Shown one piece after another: positions 1 to 7,146 of a DNA stretch of 32,995 nt. The notes beneath the pieces are model-generated. The model had not been told where the DNA came from, made no database searches, and saw only the letters and a list, made by a program, of their open reading frames with translations. The position numbers and the translations under genes were made by a program. How positions within the stretch are numbered: position 1 is the first letter of the stretch; each line of letters starts with the position of its first letter. Origin of the DNA: Candidatus Parcubacteria bacterium (GTDB taxonomy: Bacteria; Patescibacteriota; Minisyncoccia; Minisyncoccales; JAGLUP01); NCBI GenBank assembly GCA_023134715.1, contig JAGLUP010000003.1, forward strand, positions 66,019 to 99,013. The letters run 5' to 3'.

Positions 1-209
1 TAGATAAAAAAAATGGATTTATAATAAAGAATAAATCTATTTCGGTTTTTTCCGATAAAATAAATCAGATTTTAGACAATCCTTTAATCTATAAAAAATT
101 TTCAGTTTCTTCGCAAAAAATAGCTTCTGGTTTTTCTGAAAAAGCCCAAGCTCAAAAATTATTAAAAATATATCAGAAATTAATTTTAAAAAACAACAAA
201 AAAATTTGA
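1..209 (+). CDS. Glycosyltransferase (GT4-like), C-terminal fragment
   Basis: This is an open reading frame entering from the left edge; the first complete codon is at 3 and the TGA stop is at 207-209. The 68 visible residues begin with NGFIIKN and continue through an amphipathic stretch (IADNP-like LDNPLIYKKF, then IYQKLIL near the end). That is the usual ending of GT-B fold family 4 glycosyltransferases, where an NG-hydrophobic-xx-hydrophobic motif closes the nucleotide-sugar domain and two helices follow. The donor, acceptor and N-terminal half cannot be seen. Family assignment rests on pattern only. The stop codon overlaps the -35 box of the next gene's promoter. Confidence 0.6.
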   Translation, partial: DKKNGFIIKNKSISVFSDKINQILDNPLIYKKFSVSSQKIASGFSEKAQAQKLLKIYQKLILKNNKKI

Positions 210-234
210 CAAAACATTTTAAGATAGTTATTCT
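206..234 (+). promoter_or_regulatory. Sigma70-type promoter for the small membrane protein gene
   Basis: A perfect TTGACA (206-211) is followed by a 17-bp spacer and TATTCT (229-234). The -35 box overlaps the stop codon of the upstream glycosyltransferase. Transcription would begin near 241, which excludes the TTG at 206 and the ATG at 239 as starts and favours the ATG at 254. Confidence 0.7.
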
Positions 235-253
235 AAAAATGAAAAATAAATTT

Positions 254-733
254 ATGGAAGAGCAAAATATTAATTTAGAGCCAACTCAAAAAACCTCTCC
301 TTGGATTACAACTATTGTGACAATTTTAGTTACTCTTTTAGCTATTGGAGGGCTGGCTTGGCAGTATAATAAATTAGAAGAAAAAACTAAAAAAACAGAA
401 CAAGAAATTATTGAGCTTAAAGGCACAATAGAACAGCAATCAGCTAAGGATTTATTAGAGAGATTTATGGATACTCGTTTAGAAAAAAATGAAGCCCAGG
501 CGCTTACTTATTTTACAGAAAGAACAATGGAGCAGTATTATCAAGATAAGTTTATTTTAATAGATAATTTTGAGAGTTTCGAGATATTAGAAGCGCAGAA
601 ATTAGAAGAGACAAAATTTAGATTTACAACTAAAATTAAGACAAAAGACGAAATGAATTATTTTGTGGAAGTAATTACTGTTAATAAGATTTTAGACAGT
701 TATTATATAGATTCAATAGAAATGGCAGGTTAA
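254..733 (+). CDS. Membrane-anchored protein with a possible NTF2-like extracytoplasmic domain
   Basis: This is a 159-residue protein from the ATG at 254, chosen because the upstream promoter predicts a transcript start near 241. Residues 1-15 are polar. One hydrophobic segment of about 18 residues (TTIVTILVTLLAIGG) follows, then a charged coiled-coil stretch rich in K and E. The remaining ~95 residues have the alternating pattern of a small alpha+beta domain (LLERFMDTRLEKNEAQALTY..., then FRFTTKIKTKDEMNYFVEVI). This layout resembles anchored NTF2/SnoaL-like or DUF4878-like proteins, but the resemblance is of pattern only. The gene stands alone between its own promoter and a terminator. No function is assigned. 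Confidence 0.7.
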   Translation: MEEQNINLEPTQKTSPWITTIVTILVTLLAIGGLAWQYNKLEEKTKKTEQEIIELKGTIEQQSAKDLLERFMDTRLEKNEAQALTYFTERTMEQYYQDKFILIDNFESFEILEAQKLEETKFRFTTKIKTKDEMNYFVEVITVNKILDSYYIDSIEMAG

Positions 734-759
734 AAAAACATAATTTAAAAAAATTTTTC

Positions 760-790
760 AAAAGGGAATTTATCCCCTTTTGTTTTTGTT
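760..790 (+). terminator. Rho-independent terminator
   Basis: AAAAGGG (760-766) pairs with CCCTTTT (775-781) across an 8-nt loop and is followed by GTTTTTGTTT. It lies 27 nt after the stop of the small membrane protein gene. Confidence 0.75.
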
Positions 791-800
791 TGAAATTTAT

Positions 801-814
801 TATACTGAAAACAT
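801..814 (+). promoter_or_regulatory. -10 element just before the pseudopilin ATG
   Basis: TATACT (801-806) ends 8 nt before the ATG at 815. No convincing -35 box is present at 16-18 bp. If used, the transcript would start at or within a few bases of the ATG, giving a leaderless mRNA. Confidence 0.45.
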
Positions 815-1618
815 ATGAAGAAAGGTTTCACTCTCGTAGAGCTTTTAATTGCTATCGCTATTATTGGCGTGTTGTCCAGTTTGATTGTGGCAAATTTAAA
901 GAACGCCAAAGAACGAGCCGAGCAAAAAAAAGCAATGGGATTTGCTCACACCGTGAGAGTGAGCTTGGGTTCTGATTTGGTTGGCGAGTGGACGTTTAAT
1001 GATGCGACCAATTTAGGAAAAGACACCAGCGGTTATGATAATCACGGAACTAATTACGGCGTTTCGCTGATTAGCGGAATAATCAGAGGAGCTAGTGAAT
1101 TTAAAAGTTCTGAAGGTGATTATCTTGATTGCGGGGGCAATACGAGCTTAAGACCTGGCAGCGAAATTACGGTTGAAGCTTGGTTTAAATTGAGTACAAT
1201 TAGTGGAACAAATACTATTTTATCCAAGGACAATCCGGGTCCAACAAATTATTGGACAGACATAAGAAGCAACGGGACAATAATATATGTTGGCGGGTAT
1301 ACATCTGCTGGCGGCGCCTGTTATCAAGGCACATCGGTTTCAACAATTTCAACAGATACCTGGTATCATCTTGCCTGGACATACAATAGAAAAAAGATAA
1401 TAACCTATTTAAATAGTGATACTATAAGTGATGTGCCAAAGACCTGCGCATTAAACGCAAATGATGCTCCTTTTAGGATTGGGACGAGAAATGGTACTGG
1501 CAATATGTTTAATGGCGCAATTGATGAAGTCCGAATTTATAATCGGGCCTTAACAACAGCCGAAATCCAAAGACATTATACCGAAGGCGCCGCTAAGCAT
1601 GGTATTGTGTTAAAATAA
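815..1618 (+). CDS. Type IV pilin-like protein with C-terminal LamG domain
   Basis: The 267-residue protein starts with a class III signal, MKKG^FTLVELLIAIAIIG. Prepilin peptidase would cut after Gly4, leaving Phe as +1 and the conserved Glu at +5 (residue 9). Residues 5-25 form the hydrophobic assembly helix. From about residue 55 to 255 comes a concanavalin/LamG-like beta-sandwich: GEWTFND near 57, then NHGTN, EGDYLDCGG, ITVEAWFKL, WYHLAWTYN and the closing GAIDEVRIYNRALT. The fold usually binds glycans or matrix. The protein is therefore a surface pseudopilin or pilus adhesin, processed and methylated at the membrane. The HtrA gene follows after 4 nt, so the two are likely co-transcribed. 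Pilus assembly genes are not in this window. Confidence 0.85.
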   Translation: MKKGFTLVELLIAIAIIGVLSSLIVANLKNAKERAEQKKAMGFAHTVRVSLGSDLVGEWTFNDATNLGKDTSGYDNHGTNYGVSLISGIIRGASEFKSSEGDYLDCGGNTSLRPGSEITVEAWFKLSTISGTNTILSKDNPGPTNYWTDIRSNGTIIYVGGYTSAGGACYQGTSVSTISTDTWYHLAWTYNRKKIITYLNSDTISDVPKTCALNANDAPFRIGTRNGTGNMFNGAIDEVRIYNRALTTAEIQRHYTEGAAKHGIVLK

Positions 1619-1622
1619 AATT

Positions 1623-2834
1623 ATGTACGAATTGCCAGAATTTAAAATGTTAAAATTAAAATCACCGAAAATACTGTTTTTTAAAAGCAGTGTTTTTCGG
1701 AAAAAACGAATTTTTACAGGAATAGCTATAATTATAATTTCCTCGTTTTTCGGTTTTTTGGCTGGCGCTGTTTCTGGAAGTTATTTTTATTTATATACCA
1801 GAGATTATTTTTCAGAAGATAAAATTGTTCTGTCTCAGATTATTGAGAAAGAAACAGTTATAGAAAAAGAATATATTCCCCAAACAAGCCAAGAAGAAAA
1901 AATTATTAAAGTGGTAGAAGAAGTTTCTCCTTCTGTGGTTAGTATTACTGTTAGTAAAGAGGTGTTTTTTCAAAAAACCAGGGCTGGAAGCGGAACAGGA
2001 TTTATTATTTCTTCAGACGGTATGATTTTAACTAATAAGCATGTTGTTTTAGACAAAGAAGCCGAGTATACTGTTTTAACCAATGACGGAGAAAGTTTTC
2101 CGGCTAAGGTTTTAGCCAGAGATCCGATTAAGGATTTGGCAATAATTAAAATTGAGAATGGAAATAACTTTGAACCTTTGAAATTAGGAGATTCTAATAA
2201 TTTGCAAATCGGCCAGACAGTTATTGCCATCGGAAACGCTTTAGGCGAATTTCAGAATACTGTTTCCGTAGGCGTGGTGTCTGGCCTTAAAAGAACAGTT
2301 ACTGCTTCTGGAGGAGGTATAACAGAAGTATTGGAAAACCTTATTCAATCTGACGCGGCAATCAATAAGGGAAATTCAGGGGGTCCGCTTTTAAATCTTA
2401 GAGGAGAAGTTATTGGAGTTAATGTCGCAATGTCTCAGGTTGCGGAAAATATTGGTTTTGCTATTCCTATTAATGAAGCTAAAAGAGATATTGAGCAGGT
2501 TAAAACTTTGGGAAAAATTGTTTATCCCTTTTTGGGCGTTCGTTATATTCCAGTTTCTGAGGATTATGGCGTTTTGATTGTTCGAGGCGATGGTCCAAAG
2601 GAGTTAGCTATTACTCCCGGTTCTGCTGCTGATAAAGCTGGATTGAGAGAGGATGATATAATTTTAGAGTTTAATAATGAAAAAATTACATTAGAAAATT
2701 CTTTAGGTAAAATTATTCAAGAATATCAGCCGGGCGACAAAATAGTTTTAAAAATTTTAAGGCCTGCCCGCAATGCAGGCGGGAAAGACAAAGAAAAAAT
2801 TGTTTCTGTTATCTTAGGCGAAAGAAGCGAATAG
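1623..2834 (+). CDS. HtrA/DegP-type membrane-anchored serine protease with PDZ domain
   Basis: This is a 403-residue trypsin-fold protease. A basic cytoplasmic stretch (1-30) and one transmembrane helix (about 31-53) anchor it, with the rest outside. The chymotrypsin-like domain spans about 95-290 and has a complete triad: His140 in TNKHVV, Asp171 in KDLAIIKI and Ser252 in GNSGGPL. One PDZ domain occupies about 298-400 (PGSAADKAGLREDDII). The family degrades or refolds damaged extracytoplasmic proteins. Two palindromic DNA elements lie within the frame, one encoding residues around 15-26 and one encoding PARNAGG (381-387) in a PDZ loop. An alternative start at 1647 (residue 9) would keep the anchor. 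The gene lies 4 nt after the pseudopilin gene. Confidence 0.92.
   Translation: MYELPEFKMLKLKSPKILFFKSSVFRKKRIFTGIAIIIISSFFGFLAGAVSGSYFYLYTRDYFSEDKIVLSQIIEKETVIEKEYIPQTSQEEKIIKVVEEVSPSVVSITVSKEVFFQKTRAGSGTGFIISSDGMILTNKHVVLDKEAEYTVLTNDGESFPAKVLARDPIKDLAIIKIENGNNFEPLKLGDSNNLQIGQTVIAIGNALGEFQNTVSVGVVSGLKRTVTASGGGITEVLENLIQSDAAINKGNSGGPLLNLRGEVIGVNVAMSQVAENIGFAIPINEAKRDIEQVKTLGKIVYPFLGVRYIPVSEDYGVLIVRGDGPKELAITPGSAADKAGLREDDIILEFNNEKITLENSLGKIIQEYQPGDKIVLKILRPARNAGGKDKEKIVSVILGERSE
1665..1700. repeat. Imperfect palindrome inside the htrA-like N terminus
   Basis: CCGAAAATACTG (1665-1676) faces CAGTGTTTTTCGG (1688-1700) around an 11-nt AT-rich centre, with about one mismatch and one bulge. It encodes the cytoplasmic residues just before the transmembrane helix. 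No T-tract follows on the plus strand, so it is not an obvious terminator. Confidence 0.5.
2763..2783. repeat. GC-rich palindromic element in the PDZ coding region
   Basis: The 21-bp block has two interleaved inverted repeats, CCTGC/GCAGG (2763-2767 with 2775-2779) and CCCGC/GCGGG (2767-2771 with 2779-2783). Its GC content stands out from the surrounding AT-rich gene. It encodes residues 381-387 (PARNAGG), where PDZ domains usually have a short beta-turn. Confidence 0.6.
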
Positions 2835-2863
2835 TTGCTATTTTGTTTTAATTGAGATATATT
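2835..2863 (+). promoter_or_regulatory. Promoter of the geranylgeranyl-reductase-like gene
   Basis: TTGCTA (2835-2840), a 17-bp spacer and TATATT (2858-2863) lie directly after the htrA stop. A first purine-rich AGGAGGA (about 2869-2873) lies just downstream, and the Shine-Dalgarno of the gene itself, AGGTGA, is at 2910-2915. Confidence 0.55.
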
Positions 2864-2920
2864 ATATAGGAGGACAAAAAATTGTTCTTTTTAAATTAAA
2901 TAAAACAACAGGTGATTGAA

Positions 2921-4099
2921 ATGATAAATGAAATAAAGGAAAAATATGATATAGTGGTAGTGGGAGCGGGTCCGGCTGGTTCAATGACAGCTAAAACAGC
3001 TGCTAAAAATGGACTAGAAGTTCTTTTGATGGAAAAAAAAATGGTAATTGGCCATCCGGTCCAATGCGCTGAAGCAGTCGGCAAAGGATTGGAGAAATTT
3101 TTAAACATAAAATCTAAATGGGTGGCTCAAAAAATTAAAGGATCTTATATGTATTTCCCAGACGGGACAAGGATTGTAATGCCTCAAGGAAATAAAACAG
3201 GATATGTTTTAGAGAGAAAAATTTTTGATAGAGATTTGGCGATGCAAGCAGCAAGAGCAGGCGCGAAAGTCAGGATTGGAACAAAAGCAGAAGACCTCTT
3301 AATTGAAAACGGATTTGTTAAAGGAGTTAAGGGAATTTCTTTTGGAAAAAAATTTGAAGTTTTCGCTGATATTGTCATTGGAACAGATGGCGTTGGGTCA
3401 AAAGTAGGAAGATGGGCTGGCATCGATACATCAACAGAGATAATGCCCTGCGCTCAATTTTTGCTTGCTGGAATTGAAATTGATTCTGGCTATAGTGAAT
3501 TTTACTTAGGAGAAAAAATCGCTCCAGGCGGTTATGCTTGGGTTTTCCCCAAAGGAGAAGGTGTTGCTAATGTCGGATTAGGCTTTCCTCGTGAAAGAGC
3601 GGAGCAGGGATTGACTGTTTCTGATTATTTAAAAAGATTTATTAGAAAAAAATTTCCAGAAGGACAGATTATAGAAAAAATTCCCGGAGCAGTGCCAGTC
3701 GCGCCTATTAAGAAAATTGTCGAAAATGGATATATGACAGCTGGCGATGCGGCCGGGCAGGTAGATTCTCTTACTGGCGCCGGCATTAGAAATGCGGTGG
3801 AAGCAGGAATTATGGCAGCCGAAGTGGCGGCAAAAGCTATCTCAAAAGGAGATGTTTCCATAAAGATGTTGATGGAATATCAAGAAAGATGGCATAATTC
3901 AAAGACAGGAAGAGATATTATCAAAATGAACAAAGCGAGAAAGATAAGCGCAAAGTCTATCGATAAAGATTTTAATGAACTAGGTCATTCTTTGAAAGGA
4001 GTTAACCTTAGAGGAGTTTCTTCAATTGAATTATTGAAGATATTAATAAGAAAAAATCCAAAGATGCTTTGGAAACTTCGAGGTCTGATTAAATCTTAA
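2921..4099 (+). CDS. Geranylgeranyl reductase family FAD-dependent oxidoreductase
   Basis: The 392-residue flavoprotein starts at the ATG at 2921, which has AGGTGA 5 nt upstream; a GTG 9 nt earlier overlaps that ribosome site and is less likely. The dinucleotide-binding GAGPAG is at residues 15-20, a conserved cysteine lies in HPVQCAEAVG (Cys49), a second FAD motif reads GTDGVGSKVGRW, and the C-terminal FAD contact GDAAG is at 275-279, followed by GAGIRNAVEAG. This is the pattern of the geranylgeranyl/digeranylgeranylglycerophospholipid reductase family, which saturates prenyl chains with reduced flavin. The substrate here is unknown; a quinone or lipid prenyl chain is possible. The gene has its own promoter and a strong terminator, so it is probably monocistronic. 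Confidence 0.85.
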   Translation: MINEIKEKYDIVVVGAGPAGSMTAKTAAKNGLEVLLMEKKMVIGHPVQCAEAVGKGLEKFLNIKSKWVAQKIKGSYMYFPDGTRIVMPQGNKTGYVLERKIFDRDLAMQAARAGAKVRIGTKAEDLLIENGFVKGVKGISFGKKFEVFADIVIGTDGVGSKVGRWAGIDTSTEIMPCAQFLLAGIEIDSGYSEFYLGEKIAPGGYAWVFPKGEGVANVGLGFPRERAEQGLTVSDYLKRFIRKKFPEGQIIEKIPGAVPVAPIKKIVENGYMTAGDAAGQVDSLTGAGIRNAVEAGIMAAEVAAKAISKGDVSIKMLMEYQERWHNSKTGRDIIKMNKARKISAKSIDKDFNELGHSLKGVNLRGVSSIELLKILIRKNPKMLWKLRGLIKS

Positions 4100-4126
4100 G
4101 CGAGTAAAATTTACTCGCTTTTTTTT
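4099..4126 (+). terminator. Strong rho-independent terminator
   Basis: AGCGAGTAAA (4099-4108) pairs perfectly with TTTACTCGCT (4110-4119) around a single A, followed by a run of eight T. The first base of the stem is the last base of the upstream stop codon. Confidence 0.9.
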
Positions 4127-4141
4127 ATTTAAGCGTGGGGG

Positions 4142-4172
4142 TTGACAAATGTTTTTATTCGGGTATTATAAT
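4142..4172 (+). promoter_or_regulatory. Consensus promoter of the candidate non-coding RNA
   Basis: TTGACA (4142-4147) is followed by two overlapping -10 candidates: TATTAT (4164-4169, 16-bp spacer) and TATAAT (4167-4172, 19-bp spacer). Transcription would start near 4176-4179, at the base of the first RNA stem. Confidence 0.75.
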
Positions 4173-4176
4173 AATT

Positions 4177-4389
4177 GAAAAAGGAGGAAAGAGCCACATG
4201 GTGTGGAAAATATCCAGTACCGCGGGGGTGGTTGCCCAAAGATCTCTGACGCAGAACAGCGCGAATGAAGAGGCTGGATCTATCCTTTTCTTGTAGTTTT
4301 CTCCGAATTAAATTTAATTCGAAGAAACTCATTTTCGTTATAGGGGTGAAAATTTTTAAAAGAAAGTTTTTATCCTCTTCTTTTTTTTT
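4177..4389 (+). ncRNA. Candidate structured non-coding RNA, family not recognised
   Basis: The 327-base gap between two protein genes holds an independent ~210-nt transcription unit with its own promoter and terminator. A domain from 4177 to 4290 closes on itself: GAAAAAGGA (4177-4185) pairs with TCCTTTTC (4283-4290). Inside are the hairpin CCACA/TGTGG (4194-4198 with 4202-4206), the stem ATCCAG/CTGGAT (4212-4217 with 4274-4279), and within it CTCT/AGAG and CGC/GCG. A second hairpin is centred on an 18-bp perfect palindrome at 4304-4321. The interior is markedly richer in GC than its surroundings, as expected for structured RNA in an AT-rich genome. I looked for signatures of SRP RNA, RNase P RNA and tmRNA and found none; a 6S-like rod is possible but unproven. 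Confidence 0.6.
4342..4389 (+). terminator. Rho-independent terminator of the candidate RNA
   Basis: AGGGGTGAAAA (4342-4352) pairs with TTTTTATCCTCT (4367-4378) with one bulged T, then nine consecutive T at 4381-4389. It separates the RNA from the clpB promoter. Confidence 0.75.
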
Positions 4390-4392
4390 GGG

Positions 4393-4420
4393 TTGATTTT
4401 CTTTAGATTTATGTTAAAAT
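4393..4420 (+). promoter_or_regulatory. Extended -10 promoter of the clpB-like gene
   Basis: TTGATT (4393-4398), a 16-bp spacer and TAAAAT (4415-4420) preceded by TGT (extended -10). The -10 box ends 6 nt before the ATG at 4427, so the predicted transcript starts at the initiation codon. No CIRCE-type inverted repeat is seen here. Confidence 0.65.
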
Positions 4421-4426
4421 ATTGAA

Positions 4427-7141
4427 ATGATTGGTCATAACTTTACTCGCAAATCACAAGAAGCGATATTAAAAGCTCAGTCAGCTGCTCGAGAAAACGG
4501 TCAACAGCAGATTGACGCTTTGCATCTTCTTTATGCTCTGCTTTCTCAAGAAGAAAGCATTGTTTTGCTTTTATTACAAAAATTAGGCGTAGATATTCAG
4601 GATTTAAAAAAGAAAACAGAGCAGGATATTACTAGAATTCCTGTTATTGCTAGTGGCCAAAGTTTTGGTCAGTTTTATCTTACCCAGGATTTAGCTCGAG
4701 TTTTAGAAAAAGCCAACCAAGAGGCGATGAAAATGGGGGATGAGTTTGTTTCAATAGAACATTTATTTTTATCCTTATTAGATGCTCCGACCAGGGCAAA
4801 AGAAATTTTAAATAGGGCTATGATTTTAGGAAGAGGTGGTGTTTCCACTTTAGAATTTTCCCAATTGGATTATGAAACAGCTTTAAGAATTTTATCCCAA
4901 ATTAGAGGAGGTCAAAAAGTTACTGACCCAGAGCCGGAATCAAAATATCAAGTAATTGAAAAATATGCCCACAACTTGACTCAATTAGCTAAACAGGGAA
5001 AACTTGACCCAGTTATTGGCAGGGAAGATGAAATTCGGCGCTTAATGCAGGTTCTTTCCCGAAGAACAAAAAATAATCCGGTCTTAATCGGCGAAGCAGG
5101 AGTAGGGAAAACGGCTATTGTTGAAGGATTGGCTCAAAAAATTATTAGAAAAGATGTTCCGGAGAGTTTAAAAAATAAGGAGGTTATTTCTCTTGATTTA
5201 GGCGTTTTGGTTGCCGGCACAAAATATAGGGGAGAGTTTGAGGATAGAATTAAAGCGTTTCTTAAAGAAATCAACAGAGCCAAAGGTAATTATATTTTAT
5301 TTATTGACGAACTTCACACATTGGTTGGGGCTGGCGGCGCGGAAGGCGCGATTGATGCTTCCAATCTTTTAAAACCAGCTTTAGCTCGTGGTGAATTGCG
5401 GGCTATCGGAGCCACTACTTTAAAAGAATATCAAAAATATATTGAGAGAGATTCTGCTTTAGAGCGGAGATTTCAGCCAATTTATGTAAAAGAGCCGAGC
5501 GTTGAGGATACAGTGGCAATTTTAAGAGGAATAAAAGAAAAATATGAAGTTCATCATGGCGTAAAAATTAAAGATTCAGCTCTAAAGGCAGCAGCTGATC
5601 TTGCTTTTCGTTATATTTCTGATAGATTTTTGCCTGATAAAGCAGTGGATTTAATGGACGAAGCGGCTTCAGCCCTTCGTTTGGAAATCGAAAGCGAGCC
5701 GACAGAACTTGATAAATGCCGAGAAGAAATTACTAAATTTGCGATTGAAAAAGAGTCCTTGAAAAAAGAAAAAAATTCGGAAGCAAAAAAGCGGTTAAAA
5801 GCATTGGAGAGGATACTGGCTGATTTAAAAGAAAAAATGAAAGAAATTGAAGCAAAATGGAAAATAGAGAAAGAATTAATTTATAAAATTAAAGAATCAA
5901 AAAAAGAGATGGATGATTTGTCTTATCAGATAGAGGATTTTACTAGAAAAGCGGATTTAGAAAAAGTAGCCGAGATAAGATATGGAAAAATTCCCGAGCT
6001 TAAAAAAGAACTTAAGTCAACAGAAAGGAAATTAGCAAGAGTCCAGGAAAAATCCCGCCTTTTGAAAGAAGAGGTTACCGAAGAAGATATAGCACGGGTT
6101 GTTTCCCGTTGGACAGGAATTCCAGTTATGCGTTTAATAGAGGAGGAAGCCAGGAAATTGGAAAAAATGGAAGCTTATTTATCTAAAAGAATAATTGGTC
6201 AAAAACAGGCGATTTCCGCTGTTTCTCGCGCTATTAGGCGGGCAAGAGCCGGAATTTCTGAGGAAAATAAGCCATTGGGTTCTTTTCTATTTTTAGGCCC
6301 TACCGGTGTAGGGAAAACAGAGCTTACGCGGGCGTTGGCTGGATTTTTGTTTAATGATGAAAACGCGATGGTGCGATTGGATATGTCAGAATATATGGAA
6401 CGCCACACTGTTTCAAAGATTATGGGTTCCCCGCCTGGTTATGTTGGATATGAAGAGGGTGGGCAGTTAACAGAAAAAATTCGGCGCAGGCCATACAGCG
6501 TTATTTTGTTAGATGAAATTGAAAAAGCCCATCCAGAAGTCTTTAATATCCTGCTTCAGATTTTTGAAGATGGCCGCTTGACTGACGCCAAAGGAAGAGT
6601 TGTTTCTTTTAAAAATACGATTATTATTATGACTTCTAATATTGGTTCTGACCATATTGTCAAAATGGAGTCATTAGGATTTAAAACTGGAGAAGAGGAA
6701 GCAATTCAGAAAGACAATTTAAAGGAAAAAGTAATCACGGCTTTAAAGCAAGGGTTTCGTCCTGAGTTTTTAAATAGAATTGATGAGATTATTATTTTCA
6801 ATTATCTTAGAAAGCCGGAGATTAAAAAGATTGTTTGTTTGGAATTAACAAAAGTGATTGAGCGGTTGAAACGTAAAAATATTGACATTAAATTTTCTGA
6901 AAAAGCTAAAGAATTTTTAGTTGAGAAGGGTTTTGATGTTAGTTTAGGAGCTCGGCCATTAAAAAGAGTGATACAACAAATGATTCTTGATCCTTTATCT
7001 TTTCAGATTGTTATTTCTGAAATTCAGCAAGGCGAGAAAGTTTTTGTTGACGTAGAAAAAGATAAAATTGTTATTAAAGGGCAGGGCTCTTTGATTATGA
7101 CTAAAAAAGAAAAAAATAGGAATAAGGTTTTAGCGAGATAA
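4427..7141 (+). CDS. clpB: ClpB-type AAA+ disaggregase with ClpC-like LGF loop
   Basis: The protein has 904 residues. The double Clp_N domain is at about 1-145, the first AAA+ module has Walker A GEAGVGKT (222-229) and Walker B ILFIDE, and a ~125-residue coiled-coil M domain (about 425-550) ends in IRYGKIPEL, as in ClpB. The second AAA+ module has Walker A GPTGVGKT (624-631), the pore motif GYVG and a D2-small domain with GARPLKR. ClpB unfolds and reactivates aggregated proteins with DnaK. The length and M domain fit ClpB rather than ClpC (about 810 residues, short M domain). However, residues 750-752 are LGF in an insertion after MTSNIGS, where ClpA/ClpC carry their ClpP-docking tripeptide and ClpB has none. 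A role in either disaggregation or proteolysis must stay open. A pseudo-HtrA gene follows after 5 nt. Confidence 0.9.
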   Translation: MIGHNFTRKSQEAILKAQSAARENGQQQIDALHLLYALLSQEESIVLLLLQKLGVDIQDLKKKTEQDITRIPVIASGQSFGQFYLTQDLARVLEKANQEAMKMGDEFVSIEHLFLSLLDAPTRAKEILNRAMILGRGGVSTLEFSQLDYETALRILSQIRGGQKVTDPEPESKYQVIEKYAHNLTQLAKQGKLDPVIGREDEIRRLMQVLSRRTKNNPVLIGEAGVGKTAIVEGLAQKIIRKDVPESLKNKEVISLDLGVLVAGTKYRGEFEDRIKAFLKEINRAKGNYILFIDELHTLVGAGGAEGAIDASNLLKPALARGELRAIGATTLKEYQKYIERDSALERRFQPIYVKEPSVEDTVAILRGIKEKYEVHHGVKIKDSALKAAADLAFRYISDRFLPDKAVDLMDEAASALRLEIESEPTELDKCREEITKFAIEKESLKKEKNSEAKKRLKALERILADLKEKMKEIEAKWKIEKELIYKIKESKKEMDDLSYQIEDFTRKADLEKVAEIRYGKIPELKKELKSTERKLARVQEKSRLLKEEVTEEDIARVVSRWTGIPVMRLIEEEARKLEKMEAYLSKRIIGQKQAISAVSRAIRRARAGISEENKPLGSFLFLGPTGVGKTELTRALAGFLFNDENAMVRLDMSEYMERHTVSKIMGSPPGYVGYEEGGQLTEKIRRRPYSVILLDEIEKAHPEVFNILLQIFEDGRLTDAKGRVVSFKNTIIIMTSNIGSDHIVKMESLGFKTGEEEAIQKDNLKEKVITALKQGFRPEFLNRIDEIIIFNYLRKPEIKKIVCLELTKVIERLKRKNIDIKFSEKAKEFLVEKGFDVSLGARPLKRVIQQMILDPLSFQIVISEIQQGEKVFVDVEKDKIVIKGQGSLIMTKKEKNRNKVLAR

Positions 7142-7146
7142 TTTTT

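Noticed and set aside
206-253. TTG at 206 or ATG at 239 as start of the small membrane protein
   Set aside because: The TTG is the first half of a perfect -35 box and the ATG at 239 lies 4 nt after the -10 box, before the expected transcript start.
1665-1700. Terminator for the pseudopilin gene
   Set aside because: The hairpin is AT-rich, lies inside the next coding frame and is followed by A-rich rather than T-rich sequence.
2881-2918. A 12-codon frame starting at ATT just after AGGAGGA, upstream of the flavoprotein gene
   Set aside because: ATT starts are very rare and the peptide has no recognisable feature. The gene itself has a separate AGGTGA site.
4198-4296. A 32-codon open frame with an upstream GGAGG inside the candidate RNA (begins MVWKISSTAG)
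   Set aside because: Codon use is strongly GC-ending, unlike every confirmed gene nearby, and the same bases form the nested stems of the proposed RNA. Not excluded, but the RNA reading explains more.
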